From Acinetobacter sp. ANC 4470 (GTDB lineage Bacteria > Pseudomonadota > Gammaproteobacteria > Pseudomonadales > Moraxellaceae), in assembly GCF_002135335.1 (NCBI RefSeq), contig NZ_NEGC01000001.1, forward strand, positions 1 to 64,000: DNA of 64,000 nucleotides, read 5' to 3'. Position 1 is the stretch's first letter. Every line of letters starts with the position of its first letter. A model generated the notes under the pieces. That model did not search any database. It was given only the letters and a program-made list of their open reading frames with translations, and had not been told where the DNA came from. Shown one piece after another: positions 27,717 to 35,511 of this stretch. The position numbers were made by a program, and so were the translations under genes.

Positions 27717-29336
27717 TCAACCTGCTTGTTTTAATGCAAAATCTTTACCAAATAACAATTTATTGCGAATCGAAGAAATAGGCGTTTTATCAGCAATTAA
27801 TTCTGCATACCATGCACCATCTTCAGTATCACCAAACAGTACTGCACCAATCACTTTATCTTGTTGAATAATAATACGTTTATAAATATGACGTTTTTCA
27901 TCATTCAAAATAATATCTTCATAATCATCAGCCGGTTCAAAGTTACCTGCGGAAAACACATCACAACCACTGACTTTGAGTTGTGTCGGAACGGTCGGTG
28001 CTTTAAAGGTTAAGCTACCATGTTCAGCCAAATGTGAAGCACAAATGAATGCTTGCCCCCACAGTGGTTCAACCAACCCAAAGGTTTGGTTACGATGTTC
28101 AATACATTCACCCACAGCATAAATACTTGGGTCAAAAGTTTGCATAGTGTCATTCACCATCACGCCACGGTTACAACGCAAACCAGCGCTTTGTGCCAGT
28201 GCCATATTTGGACGAATCCCGACCGCAAAAACCACCAGATCAGCTTCTAACTCCGTACCATCTTTAAGTTTGATTTGTGTTACGTGACCATCTTCGCCAA
28301 TGAGTTGTTCTGTATTGGCTTGAGTAATGATCTTGATGCCCTTCGCTTCAATGCTTTGTCTTAACAAGACGCTGGCACGACTATCCAATTGACGTTCCAT
28401 AATGCGATCCATCAAATGCAATACGGTGACATTCATGCCACGTTGTTTTAATCCATAAGCCGCTTCAAGCCCGAGTAATCCACCACCGATCACCACCGCA
28501 TTTTTCTTGTTTTTACAGTATTCCAGCATGGTGTTGACGTCATAAATATCACGAAAACTCAGTACACCTTTTAAGTCTGAACCTTGAATCGGTGGAATAA
28601 ATGGTTTAGAGCCTGTGGCAAGAATCAATCGGTCATAATCGACCACTATGCCTTTTTCTGTATAGACTTGCTTACGCGGACGGTCAATTTTCACCGCAGC
28701 ATCACCTGCAATAAAGTGAATCCCTTTTTCGCTATACCATGCATGCGGATGCAGCATAATATCTTCAATGCTTTTATCACCAGACAACACTGGCGAAAGC
28801 ATAATACGATTGTAGTTACCCCAAGGTTCCTCACCAATCACTGTCACTTCATAACGATCTGGCGCCATATCCAGTAAATCTTCAAGACAGCGCATCCCTG
28901 CTAAACCATTCCCAACCAAGACCAATTTCATCTTTTCTTGCGAAGTACCATTATTGGTAATATAGGTTTTTTGTGCGGTCGGGCTAACAAAAACACGACC
29001 ATTTTCAATTTTGCTTGGAAATACCAACAGTTTTTGGTTTTTGTCTTCCAAACAACGCCCTGTGGCTAAACTAAAATGTTGTTTATAGATTGGAGAAGCC
29101 ACCACACGCTCGCCTTGTAAATCACCCAAAATCCCACGTGACATGACAAAGGCTTGGCTGAAAGGATCTTGATTACTTAAGGCGTAAACACGTTTTTCAT
29201 GACCGACACGGAACAATGCTATTTGTTGATCTTCAACAATCGCTCCAACACCTGTGTTTGGCGTAATGTCATCTAGACTACAAATTTCAATCCAGTCTAA
29301 TTCCTGTGTTAAGTTCACTTCTTTTAAAATCGTCAT
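27717..29336 (-). CDS. NirD-like Rieske-fold domain fused to an FAD-dependent NAD(P)H oxidoreductase
   Basis: 539 residues. Residues about 10-120 match the NirD small subunit of NAD(P)H nitrite reductase (LDWIEICSLDDITPNTGVGA; IYKQHFSLATGRCLED), which has the Rieske fold without cluster-binding Cys/His pairs. Residues about 136-539 resemble the N-terminal FAD/NAD half of NirB (MKLVLVGNGLAGMRCLEDLL, VVIGGGLLGLEAAYGLKQRG, VFAVGIRPNMAL). The reductase half may feed electrons to nitrate or nitrite reductase, as NasB-type proteins do. It lies 26 bp after nirB in the nitrate operon. The exact electron acceptor is inference. Confidence 0.88.
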   Translation of the reverse strand: MTILKEVNLTQELDWIEICSLDDITPNTGVGAIVEDQQIALFRVGHEKRVYALSNQDPFSQAFVMSRGILGDLQGERVVASPIYKQHFSLATGRCLEDKNQKLLVFPSKIENGRVFVSPTAQKTYITNNGTSQEKMKLVLVGNGLAGMRCLEDLLDMAPDRYEVTVIGEEPWGNYNRIMLSPVLSGDKSIEDIMLHPHAWYSEKGIHFIAGDAAVKIDRPRKQVYTEKGIVVDYDRLILATGSKPFIPPIQGSDLKGVLSFRDIYDVNTMLEYCKNKKNAVVIGGGLLGLEAAYGLKQRGMNVTVLHLMDRIMERQLDSRASVLLRQSIEAKGIKIITQANTEQLIGEDGHVTQIKLKDGTELEADLVVFAVGIRPNMALAQSAGLRCNRGVMVNDTMQTFDPSIYAVGECIEHRNQTFGLVEPLWGQAFICASHLAEHGSLTFKAPTVPTQLKVSGCDVFSAGNFEPADDYEDIILNDEKRHIYKRIIIQQDKVIGAVLFGDTEDGAWYAELIADKTPISSIRNKLLFGKDFALKQAG

Positions 29337-29362
29337 ATTTATTCTCCTTTATTCACAAATGC

Positions 29363-31909
29363 TTAGGCTTCAACTACAGGAATACGGATTGGATCACGTT
29401 CCACTGTGGTTTTCGGGCGAATTTGCCCACGTTCAGCAGCAAACTGAATATGCGGATCATTCTGTTGTTCAGCTTTTGCATTAATAAAGGTGATAAAACG
29501 TTTACGCACTTCAGGATCTTCAATTGCAGTACGCCATTCGTCTTGATAAGTCCCGACAACATGATCCATACGGCGTTCTAACTCAGTCGCAAGTCCTAAA
29601 GAATCTTCAACCACCACGGCTTTAAGATAGTCCAAACCACCTTCTAGATTGTCACGCCATACCGAAGTACGTTGCAGACGATCTGCTGTTTGAATATAGA
29701 GCATATAGAATCGGTCGATATAACGAATTAAAGTTTCAGTATCAAGGTCAGATGCAAGCAGTTCAGCATGACGTGGTTTCATCCCACCATTACCGCAAAC
29801 ATACATATTCCAGCCTTTTTCAGTGGCAATGACACCAACATCTTTGCTTTGCGCTTCGGCACATTCACGGGTACAACCAGATACCGCCATTTTGAGTTTG
29901 TGTGGAGAACGTAAACCCTTGTAGCGATTTTCAAGGAAGATGGCTAGACCCATTGAATCATCAACACCATAACGGCACCACGTGCTACCAACACACGATT
30001 TAACAGTACGTAAAGATTTACCGTAAGCATGACCCGATTCAAAACCGGCATTAATCAGTTTTTCCCAAATTTCAGGCAATTGATGCACTTGTGCACCAAA
30101 TAAATCAATACGTTGCCCACCGGTGATTTTGGTATATAAACCATAATCTTTCGCAACCTGACCGATGGTGATTAAACCTTCAGGAGTAATTTCACCCCCG
30201 GCAATACGTGGCACGATCGAGTAAGAACCATCTTTTTGAATGTTGCCAAGATAATAATCATTACTGTCTTGAAGACCTGCATGACTTGGTTTGAGTACAA
30301 AATCATTCCAGCAAGAGGCCAAAATATTGGCTGCGGTTGGTTTACAGATATCACAACCTAAACCATGACCATGCTGCCCAATCAAATCATCAAACGTTTT
30401 AATTTCATTAACACGAACCAAGTGATACAGCTCTTGGCGTGAATAGGCAAAGTGCTCACATAAATGGTTGTTGACGGTTACACCTTGACGTTGTAATTCA
30501 GATTTTAGAACCTGAGTCACAAGTGCTGCACAACCACCACAAGCGGTTGCTGCTTTGGTGCATTTTTTCAGTGCGCCGAGCGATGTTGAACCATCACAAA
30601 TCGCTTGGCAGATATCCGCTTTAGAGACGTTATTACATGAACAAATGGTTGCGCTGTCAGGCAATAAATCGACACCGCTGCCACCCGATTTCGCTGAAGA
30701 TTGTTCAAAGCCCGGCATAATCAAGCTTTCTGGTTGTTCTGGAACAGCCAGCCCATTGAGCATCATTTGTAATAAGTCGTTATATTCTTTGGCACAACCG
30801 ACCAGAACAGCACCCAATAACTTGGTTTTGTCGCTATTGACCACAATCTTTTTATAGACCATGGCCGCTTCATCTGCGTAAAAATAGCTCAGTGCATTTG
30901 GGGTCATGGCATGTGCATCACCGACCGATGCAACATCAACCCCCATCAGTTTAAGTTTGGTGCTCATATCTGCACCAGCAAACTCGTTACAGCTCTGATC
31001 CATGACATGCTTTGCAGCAATACGTGCCATGTCATAGCCTGGTGCGACTAGACCATAAATTTTATTTTGCCAAAGGGCACATTCACCAATTGCATAAATG
31101 TCTGTATTTGAAGTTTGGCAGTAATCATTAATCACGATTCCGCCACGTTCACCAATCGCCAGTCCACTTTGACGCGCCAACTCATCTCGTGGGCGAATAC
31201 CCGCAGAAAATAAGACAATATCGGTTTCAAGTTCAGAGCCATCGCCAAACTTCATCACATGCGTGGTAGCACTCCCCGCTTCAATACATTGCGTAGCTTT
31301 TTGGGTATGAACTTTTACGCCTAAATTTTCGATTTTTGCGCGTAAAACCTTACCGCCCAAATCATCAATTTGAACCGCCATTAAACGGGGTGCAAATTCC
31401 ACCACATGGGTTTCAAGATTTAAATCACATAACGCTTTGGCAGCTTCAAGACCCAGTAAACCACCACCAATCACCACACCCGTTTTTGCATTTAAGCTTG
31501 CAGCACGAATAGCATCTAAGTCTTCAATGGTACGATAGACAAAACAGTTTTCACGCTCATTACCCGGAATTGGAGGAACAAAAGCATATGAACCTGTCGC
31601 CAATACCAATTTGTCATAACCAATCACATCACCATGATTGGTGGTGATGGTTTTATTTAAAGTATCAACTTCAGTCGCTTTGGTATCTAAGCGTAGATCA
31701 ATTCCATAAGCATCAGCAAAGTCTGAACGGCAAAGGGTGAGATCTTTGGCTGATTTCCCTGAGAAATATTCAGTTAAATGGACGCGGTCATAGGCTAAAC
31801 GAGGCTCTTCCGCCAGAATGGTGATTTCAACCTCATCACCTGCATGCTCTAATACAGATTCAATGAATTTGTGCCCAACCATGCCATGACCAATCATTAC
31901 CAATTTCAT
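29363..31909 (-). CDS. nirB: Assimilatory nitrite reductase [NAD(P)H] large subunit NirB
   Basis: 848 residues reducing nitrite to ammonium in the cytoplasm. It has an N-terminal FAD and NAD-binding pyridine nucleotide-disulfide oxidoreductase region (MKLVMIGHGMVGHKF; VVIGGGLLGLEAAKALCDL). A BFD-like [2Fe-2S] region (CSCNNVSKADICQ...ATACGGC) follows. The siroheme/[4Fe-4S] domain has CVGSTWCRYG and GCTRECAEAQ. The ATG at 31909 with GAGGAG upstream is chosen over the longer frame from 31939. It lies between narK and the NirD-like fusion. Confidence 0.96.
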   Translation of the reverse strand: MKLVMIGHGMVGHKFIESVLEHAGDEVEITILAEEPRLAYDRVHLTEYFSGKSAKDLTLCRSDFADAYGIDLRLDTKATEVDTLNKTITTNHGDVIGYDKLVLATGSYAFVPPIPGNERENCFVYRTIEDLDAIRAASLNAKTGVVIGGGLLGLEAAKALCDLNLETHVVEFAPRLMAVQIDDLGGKVLRAKIENLGVKVHTQKATQCIEAGSATTHVMKFGDGSELETDIVLFSAGIRPRDELARQSGLAIGERGGIVINDYCQTSNTDIYAIGECALWQNKIYGLVAPGYDMARIAAKHVMDQSCNEFAGADMSTKLKLMGVDVASVGDAHAMTPNALSYFYADEAAMVYKKIVVNSDKTKLLGAVLVGCAKEYNDLLQMMLNGLAVPEQPESLIMPGFEQSSAKSGGSGVDLLPDSATICSCNNVSKADICQAICDGSTSLGALKKCTKAATACGGCAALVTQVLKSELQRQGVTVNNHLCEHFAYSRQELYHLVRVNEIKTFDDLIGQHGHGLGCDICKPTAANILASCWNDFVLKPSHAGLQDSNDYYLGNIQKDGSYSIVPRIAGGEITPEGLITIGQVAKDYGLYTKITGGQRIDLFGAQVHQLPEIWEKLINAGFESGHAYGKSLRTVKSCVGSTWCRYGVDDSMGLAIFLENRYKGLRSPHKLKMAVSGCTRECAEAQSKDVGVIATEKGWNMYVCGNGGMKPRHAELLASDLDTETLIRYIDRFYMLYIQTADRLQRTSVWRDNLEGGLDYLKAVVVEDSLGLATELERRMDHVVGTYQDEWRTAIEDPEVRKRFITFINAKAEQQNDPHIQFAAERGQIRPKTTVERDPIRIPVVEA

Positions 31910-31944
31910 ATATTTTCTCCTCAATTCCTTTTTAACCATTCAGC

Positions 31945-33297
31945 TTATTGTTGCGCTTCAGCCATACTGTTACGTTCAAATACGGCATCTTCATACAACT
32001 TTTGCTCTTTTTCTTTATGTTCCACCGAGAAACGAATCATCAGAACAAAACTCGCTGCAATCACAACCAATCCACCTAAGAACATGAGACAAGTTTGAAT
32101 ATCGAGCATACCTTTAAGTAAGAAACCTGCTGCGACCGCTCCCACGTTGCCACCTGCCCCAATGATGCCTGCGACACCACCTAAAGCATCACGATCAATA
32201 AATGGAACCAGTGCATATGTCGCACCACATGCCATATGGGTAAAGAGTGCGAATACGGTCATGACCAAAATTGCCAGAACTGCGGTATTCATTTGTGAGA
32301 ATAAGATTAAGAACAAACCTTCCATCAGGATCATGCCGAACAGTACTTTGGTACGCCCATCTAGACCCTTTGTAGTTGCGACTTTGTCTGAGACAATTCC
32401 GCCTAAAGCACGAGCAAACAGTGCCAACAAACCAAAGATCCCTGCTGCCAAACCTGCTTCTTTTAATCCAAAACTAAAGTGTTCGACGTAGTACATCGCT
32501 ACGATGTTATGAATAAAGATTTCGATGCCAAAACATGCAGCATAAGCACCAAATAAGATCCAAACACGGTAGTTCCGTGCAGCGTGCATGAGAATTGCCA
32601 TACCGCCTTTTTTATCGCTACCGACCTGAATCCCTTGTGCACGAAGTTCTTTAAAGTTGCCTTGTGGACAGTCTTGAGTGAATTTCCAATACATTGCACC
32701 GACAATCAGCATCATCATGCCTGGTACAATCAGTGCAATTCTCCAGCCCATCGCTTGTTCAACACCAAACATCACCAAGGCTGCAAGCATTAACGGCATC
32801 AACGCTTGTGTTGCACCACCACCTGCATTACCCCAACCTGCTGAGGCAGCATTGGCAGTTCCCACTACATTTGGTGCAAACATAATGCTGGTGTGATATT
32901 GAGTAATCACAAAGCTGGCACCAATTGCACCAATGAGTAAGCGGAAGAATAGAAAGGACTCATAGCTGTTGGCAGACGCTACCCCAAAGACTGGAATGCT
33001 GCCGATAATCAATAAAGCAGTATAGGTTTTGCGTGGGCCATATTTATCACACAACGGTCCAACAATCAGACGAACCAAAATGGTAATTGCGACCGCTGCA
33101 ATGTTAATGTTAGCAATTTGGTCTTTGGTTAAATGGAACTCACCGGCAATCACTGGCATCAGTGGCGCACAAGCAAACCATGCAAAGAAGCAGACAAAAA
33201 AAGCAAGCCAACTCATATGGAAGGCTCTCATTGCTGTGCTACTAAAATCAAAAATATTTATTTTTGTTGCTTTTCTAGCATTTAAATTTGAAGACAT
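31945..33297 (-). CDS. narK: MFS nitrate/nitrite transporter (NarK/NasA type)
   Basis: 450 residues with about 12 membrane spans. Nitrate-signature-like segments are AAGWGNAGGGATQALMPL and GIIGAGGNVGAVAAGF. FVCFFAWFACAPLMPVI near the N-terminus is typical of nitrate/nitrite porters. As first gene of the nitrate operon it supplies substrate to NasA. A strong RBS (AAGGAG) sits at the end of a leader of about 124 nt carrying the regulatory hairpins described separately. Confidence 0.94.
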   Translation of the reverse strand: MSSNLNARKATKINIFDFSSTAMRAFHMSWLAFFVCFFAWFACAPLMPVIAGEFHLTKDQIANINIAAVAITILVRLIVGPLCDKYGPRKTYTALLIIGSIPVFGVASANSYESFLFFRLLIGAIGASFVITQYHTSIMFAPNVVGTANAASAGWGNAGGGATQALMPLMLAALVMFGVEQAMGWRIALIVPGMMMLIVGAMYWKFTQDCPQGNFKELRAQGIQVGSDKKGGMAILMHAARNYRVWILFGAYAACFGIEIFIHNIVAMYYVEHFSFGLKEAGLAAGIFGLLALFARALGGIVSDKVATTKGLDGRTKVLFGMILMEGLFLILFSQMNTAVLAILVMTVFALFTHMACGATYALVPFIDRDALGGVAGIIGAGGNVGAVAAGFLLKGMLDIQTCLMFLGGLVVIAASFVLMIRFSVEHKEKEQKLYEDAVFERNSMAEAQQ

Positions 33298-33332
33298 AGC
33301 CCTCTCCTTCCTGAACTGAACGTATTGGGTTA

Positions 33333-33360
33333 TCTGCTATGCGGATTGCTGCATACCAGA
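33333..33360 (-). promoter_or_regulatory. Third leader hairpin before narK
   Basis: TCTGGTATGC pairs with GCATAGCAGA (one G-G mismatch) around an 8-base loop, in the narK leader downstream of the two ANTAR-type hairpins and upstream of the RBS. No T-run follows, so it is not an obvious intrinsic terminator. Confidence 0.55.
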
Positions 33361-33371
33361 TTCGATTCAGA

Positions 33372-33420
33372 ACGGACATCGTTGGCCGTCTTACAAATTT
33401 TTTAGAGTCTTCTTTGACTC
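33372..33420 (-). promoter_or_regulatory. Tandem ANTAR-target hairpins in the narK leader (NasT binding site)
   Basis: On the minus strand, hairpin 1 is GAGTC-AAAGAA-GACTC (33405-33420). Hairpin 2 is ACGGCC-AACGAT-GTCCGT (33372-33389, one C-T mismatch). Both loops are six bases with A at position 1 and G at position 4, the pattern recognised by ANTAR-domain proteins, and they lie 15 bases apart. The divergent gene nasT encodes an ANTAR protein. Confidence 0.8.
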
Positions 33421-33431
33421 AAAATGAATTA

Positions 33432-33447
33432 TGCAATGACCATGCCA
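33432..33447 (-). promoter_or_regulatory. Sigma-54 promoter of the nitrate operon
   Basis: The minus strand reads TGGCATGGTCATTGCA, matching TGGCACGN4TTGCW at every fixed position except C6 to T. The GG and GC elements have the required 10-bp spacing. The predicted transcription start is near 33421, one base before hairpin 1 of the leader. Confidence 0.8.
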
Positions 33448-33578
33448 ATATCTTTTAAAATACTTTAACCACATGTTTTTAATTTATTTTTATATTTAAT
33501 CTGTCATTTTTCATCACCAACAGTCCATTCCATTTTTCATCTTAATAACAACAGATCGAATCATAAGGCTTCTTCTTG

Positions 33579-33616
33579 TGCTTCCTTGTGGCGCATTTTT
33601 GCATCAAGACAGTGCA
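33579..33616. promoter_or_regulatory. Two NtrC-like enhancer sites
   Basis: 33600-33616 reads TGCATC-AAGAC-AGTGCA and 33579-33595 reads TGCTTC-CTTGT-GGCGCA, against the NtrC pattern TGCACC-N5-GGTGCA. The first has two mismatches and the second more. Their starts are exactly 21 bp apart (two helical turns), and they lie about 166 and 187 bp upstream of the sigma-54 start, a normal enhancer distance. Confidence 0.65.
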
Positions 33617-33718
33617 CAATTAAATAACACACTCATTTTATGTATGATTTTTATTGAATTATTATAATTTTTAAAACCTTGGCATTCTAATTGCTTTAGA
33701 TTTTAAATAACTTTTCTT

Positions 33719-33733
33719 TCAGGTTTTACCTGA
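33719..33733 (+). promoter_or_regulatory. Small hairpin in front of nasT
   Basis: TCAGGT-TTT-ACCTGA, a perfect 6-bp inverted repeat, ends 15 bp before the nasT ATG, where a Shine-Dalgarno would lie. It could influence nasT translation or transcription; its role is not known. Confidence 0.4.
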
Positions 33734-33748
33734 TGATATTTGACCAAT

Positions 33749-34336
33749 ATGCCAAAACTCAAAATCGCACTCATTGATGACAATCAAGAACGTGCCAATT
33801 ATATAAAAGCATCCCTGATCGAACATCATTTCGATGTGGTCGCCTGCCTCACGATCGATCATTTAAATATGTTCCGTTTAGAACAATTACATGCCGATGT
33901 GATTTTATTGGATATGGACCACCCACACCGCGACATTATAGAAAGCTGTGTCAGCCAGTTCGATTTACCCACGGTTCTATTTACCAAAAACAGCCATAAA
34001 GACACCATCAAAAGTGCCATAAATGCAGGTGTAACCGCTTATATTGTGGACGGCATTGACCCAACTAAACTAGAAAGTATTTTAGAAATTTCAATTGAAC
34101 AATTTAAAAAACATAAAAAATTACTGGGTGATTTAGAAGACACCAAAAATAAATTAGCAGACCGTAAAGATATGGAAAAAGCCAAAGTTTTACTCATGCA
34201 ATTGCATACTTTAACTGAAGATCAAGCATTTCAACTGTTGCGAAAAAATGCCATGAGCCATCGCATGACGATGGGCGAAATGGCACGCCGTTTATTAGAT
34301 GCTCAACAACTGTTACAGAACCAACTGAAGGATTAA
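33749..34336 (+). CDS. nasT: ANTAR-domain response regulator NasT
   Basis: 195 residues. The N-terminal receiver-like domain (KIALIDDNQERANYIKASL; VILLDMDHPHRD) is followed by a coiled linker (LLGDLEDTKNKLADRKDMEKAK). The C-terminal ANTAR RNA-binding domain is KAKVLLMQLHTLTEDQAFQL...MSHRMTMGEMARRLLDAQQ. NasT is an antitermination or leader-binding factor that is released from NasS when nitrate is present. ATG 33749 is chosen; a TTG at 33740 lies in the same frame. It forms an operon with nasS. Confidence 0.92.
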   Translation: MPKLKIALIDDNQERANYIKASLIEHHFDVVACLTIDHLNMFRLEQLHADVILLDMDHPHRDIIESCVSQFDLPTVLFTKNSHKDTIKSAINAGVTAYIVDGIDPTKLESILEISIEQFKKHKKLLGDLEDTKNKLADRKDMEKAKVLLMQLHTLTEDQAFQLLRKNAMSHRMTMGEMARRLLDAQQLLQNQLKD

Positions 34337-34339
34337 GCC

Positions 34340-35335
34340 ATGACAGATTTAGAAAAAACTCAAATCCAAATCGGCTACATTCCTCTACTCGATTGTGTTG
34401 CTATTCTTTGGGCAAAGCAGCGTGGTTTTTTTGATGAAGTTGGGTTAGATGTATCTCTGGTCAAGGAAGCCTCTTGGGCAAGTTTAAGAGACCGACTGGC
34501 GTTTGGCTTTTTAGATGCTGCACATTGTCTGTCTGCCATGCTTCCTGCCGCAGCTTTGGGTGAAGACCAACTCGGCATTCCCTTACAAACCGCTTTAGTC
34601 TTAAGCCAAAATCGTGCATTTATTAGTTTGAGCCAGAAATTATGCTTTGACCTCAATATTACGACACAAGATAGTATGCAAGAATCAGCACAAAAAATAG
34701 TGTCTGCTCTACTGGAACAAAAACCCATTCAATTGGCACATGTGTTTAAACAGTCAATTCACCATTATTGCTTAAGAGAATGGTTAGCACTGGTCAATTT
34801 TGATGTCGCACAAAACATAAAATTGGTGACGCTACCACCACCCTATATGGTTGAAGCTTTAAGCAATCATGTGATTGACGGTTTCTGTGTGGGTGAACCT
34901 TGGAATACTCAAGGTGAGCTATTCGGTATTAGCCAAATTGTGGCATCTAGCCAAGAAATTATACCAAAAGTTGCAGATAAAGTTTTGGCAGTCACCGTTG
35001 ATTGGGCGTTCCAGCATCCCCATACACACCGCGCATTAACCCAAGCCATTCAAAAATCACAACAAGAACTGAAATATTTAGATGACTACGCTGAAGTTTG
35101 GCAAATGCTGATTGACTTTAATATTGTTCAATTCCAATGTTCTAACACCGTTCATGTACAAAAATTCCATTCTATTCAAAATATTATCCGTAATTTTGTA
35201 GATGAATCATCAGAACCTAAAATTGAAGATTTTAAATGGCTGATTCAACAAATGGTGAAATGGGACAAACTCAGTATCAGTAAAACACATCTCGAAAAAA
35301 TGAGCCAAAACTGTATTTTATCTTTTCAAGCTTAA
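34340..35335 (+). CDS. nasS: Nitrate-sensing protein NasS (NrtA/CmpA-like, cytoplasmic)
   Basis: 331 residues, starting 3 bp after the nasT stop with RBS AAGGA. It resembles ABC nitrate-binding proteins (IQIGYIPLLDCVAILWAKQRGFFDEVGLDV; VEALSNHVIDGFCVGEPWN) but has no signal peptide, so it stays in the cytoplasm. In known systems NasS holds NasT inactive until nitrate or nitrite binds. The divergent nitrate operon and the leader hairpins support this role. Confidence 0.92.
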   Translation: MTDLEKTQIQIGYIPLLDCVAILWAKQRGFFDEVGLDVSLVKEASWASLRDRLAFGFLDAAHCLSAMLPAAALGEDQLGIPLQTALVLSQNRAFISLSQKLCFDLNITTQDSMQESAQKIVSALLEQKPIQLAHVFKQSIHHYCLREWLALVNFDVAQNIKLVTLPPPYMVEALSNHVIDGFCVGEPWNTQGELFGISQIVASSQEIIPKVADKVLAVTVDWAFQHPHTHRALTQAIQKSQQELKYLDDYAEVWQMLIDFNIVQFQCSNTVHVQKFHSIQNIIRNFVDESSEPKIEDFKWLIQQMVKWDKLSISKTHLEKMSQNCILSFQA

Positions 35336-35511
35336 AATTTTAGCATTACCTTAGTGCGATTAATCACCACAACGTATTGTGGGTTAAATGATTCATTTTG
35401 AGCATATTTACCCATAAAAATTACGTTTTATCTTTGGTTTCGCCATTTTCCACAAATTTTCTTCACATTTGTACGTTATCTTACGCAAAATTACATACGG
35501 AACATCGAATA

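Noticed and set aside
24019..33297. Horizontal acquisition of the nitrate/molybdenum cluster as an island
   Set aside because: No integrase, tRNA junction or flanking repeat borders it, and base composition looks like the neighbours by eye.
35386..35398. Fur box upstream of the TonB-dependent receptor
   Set aside because: AAATGA-T-TCATTT is palindromic but too short and does not align with the 19-bp Fur consensus.
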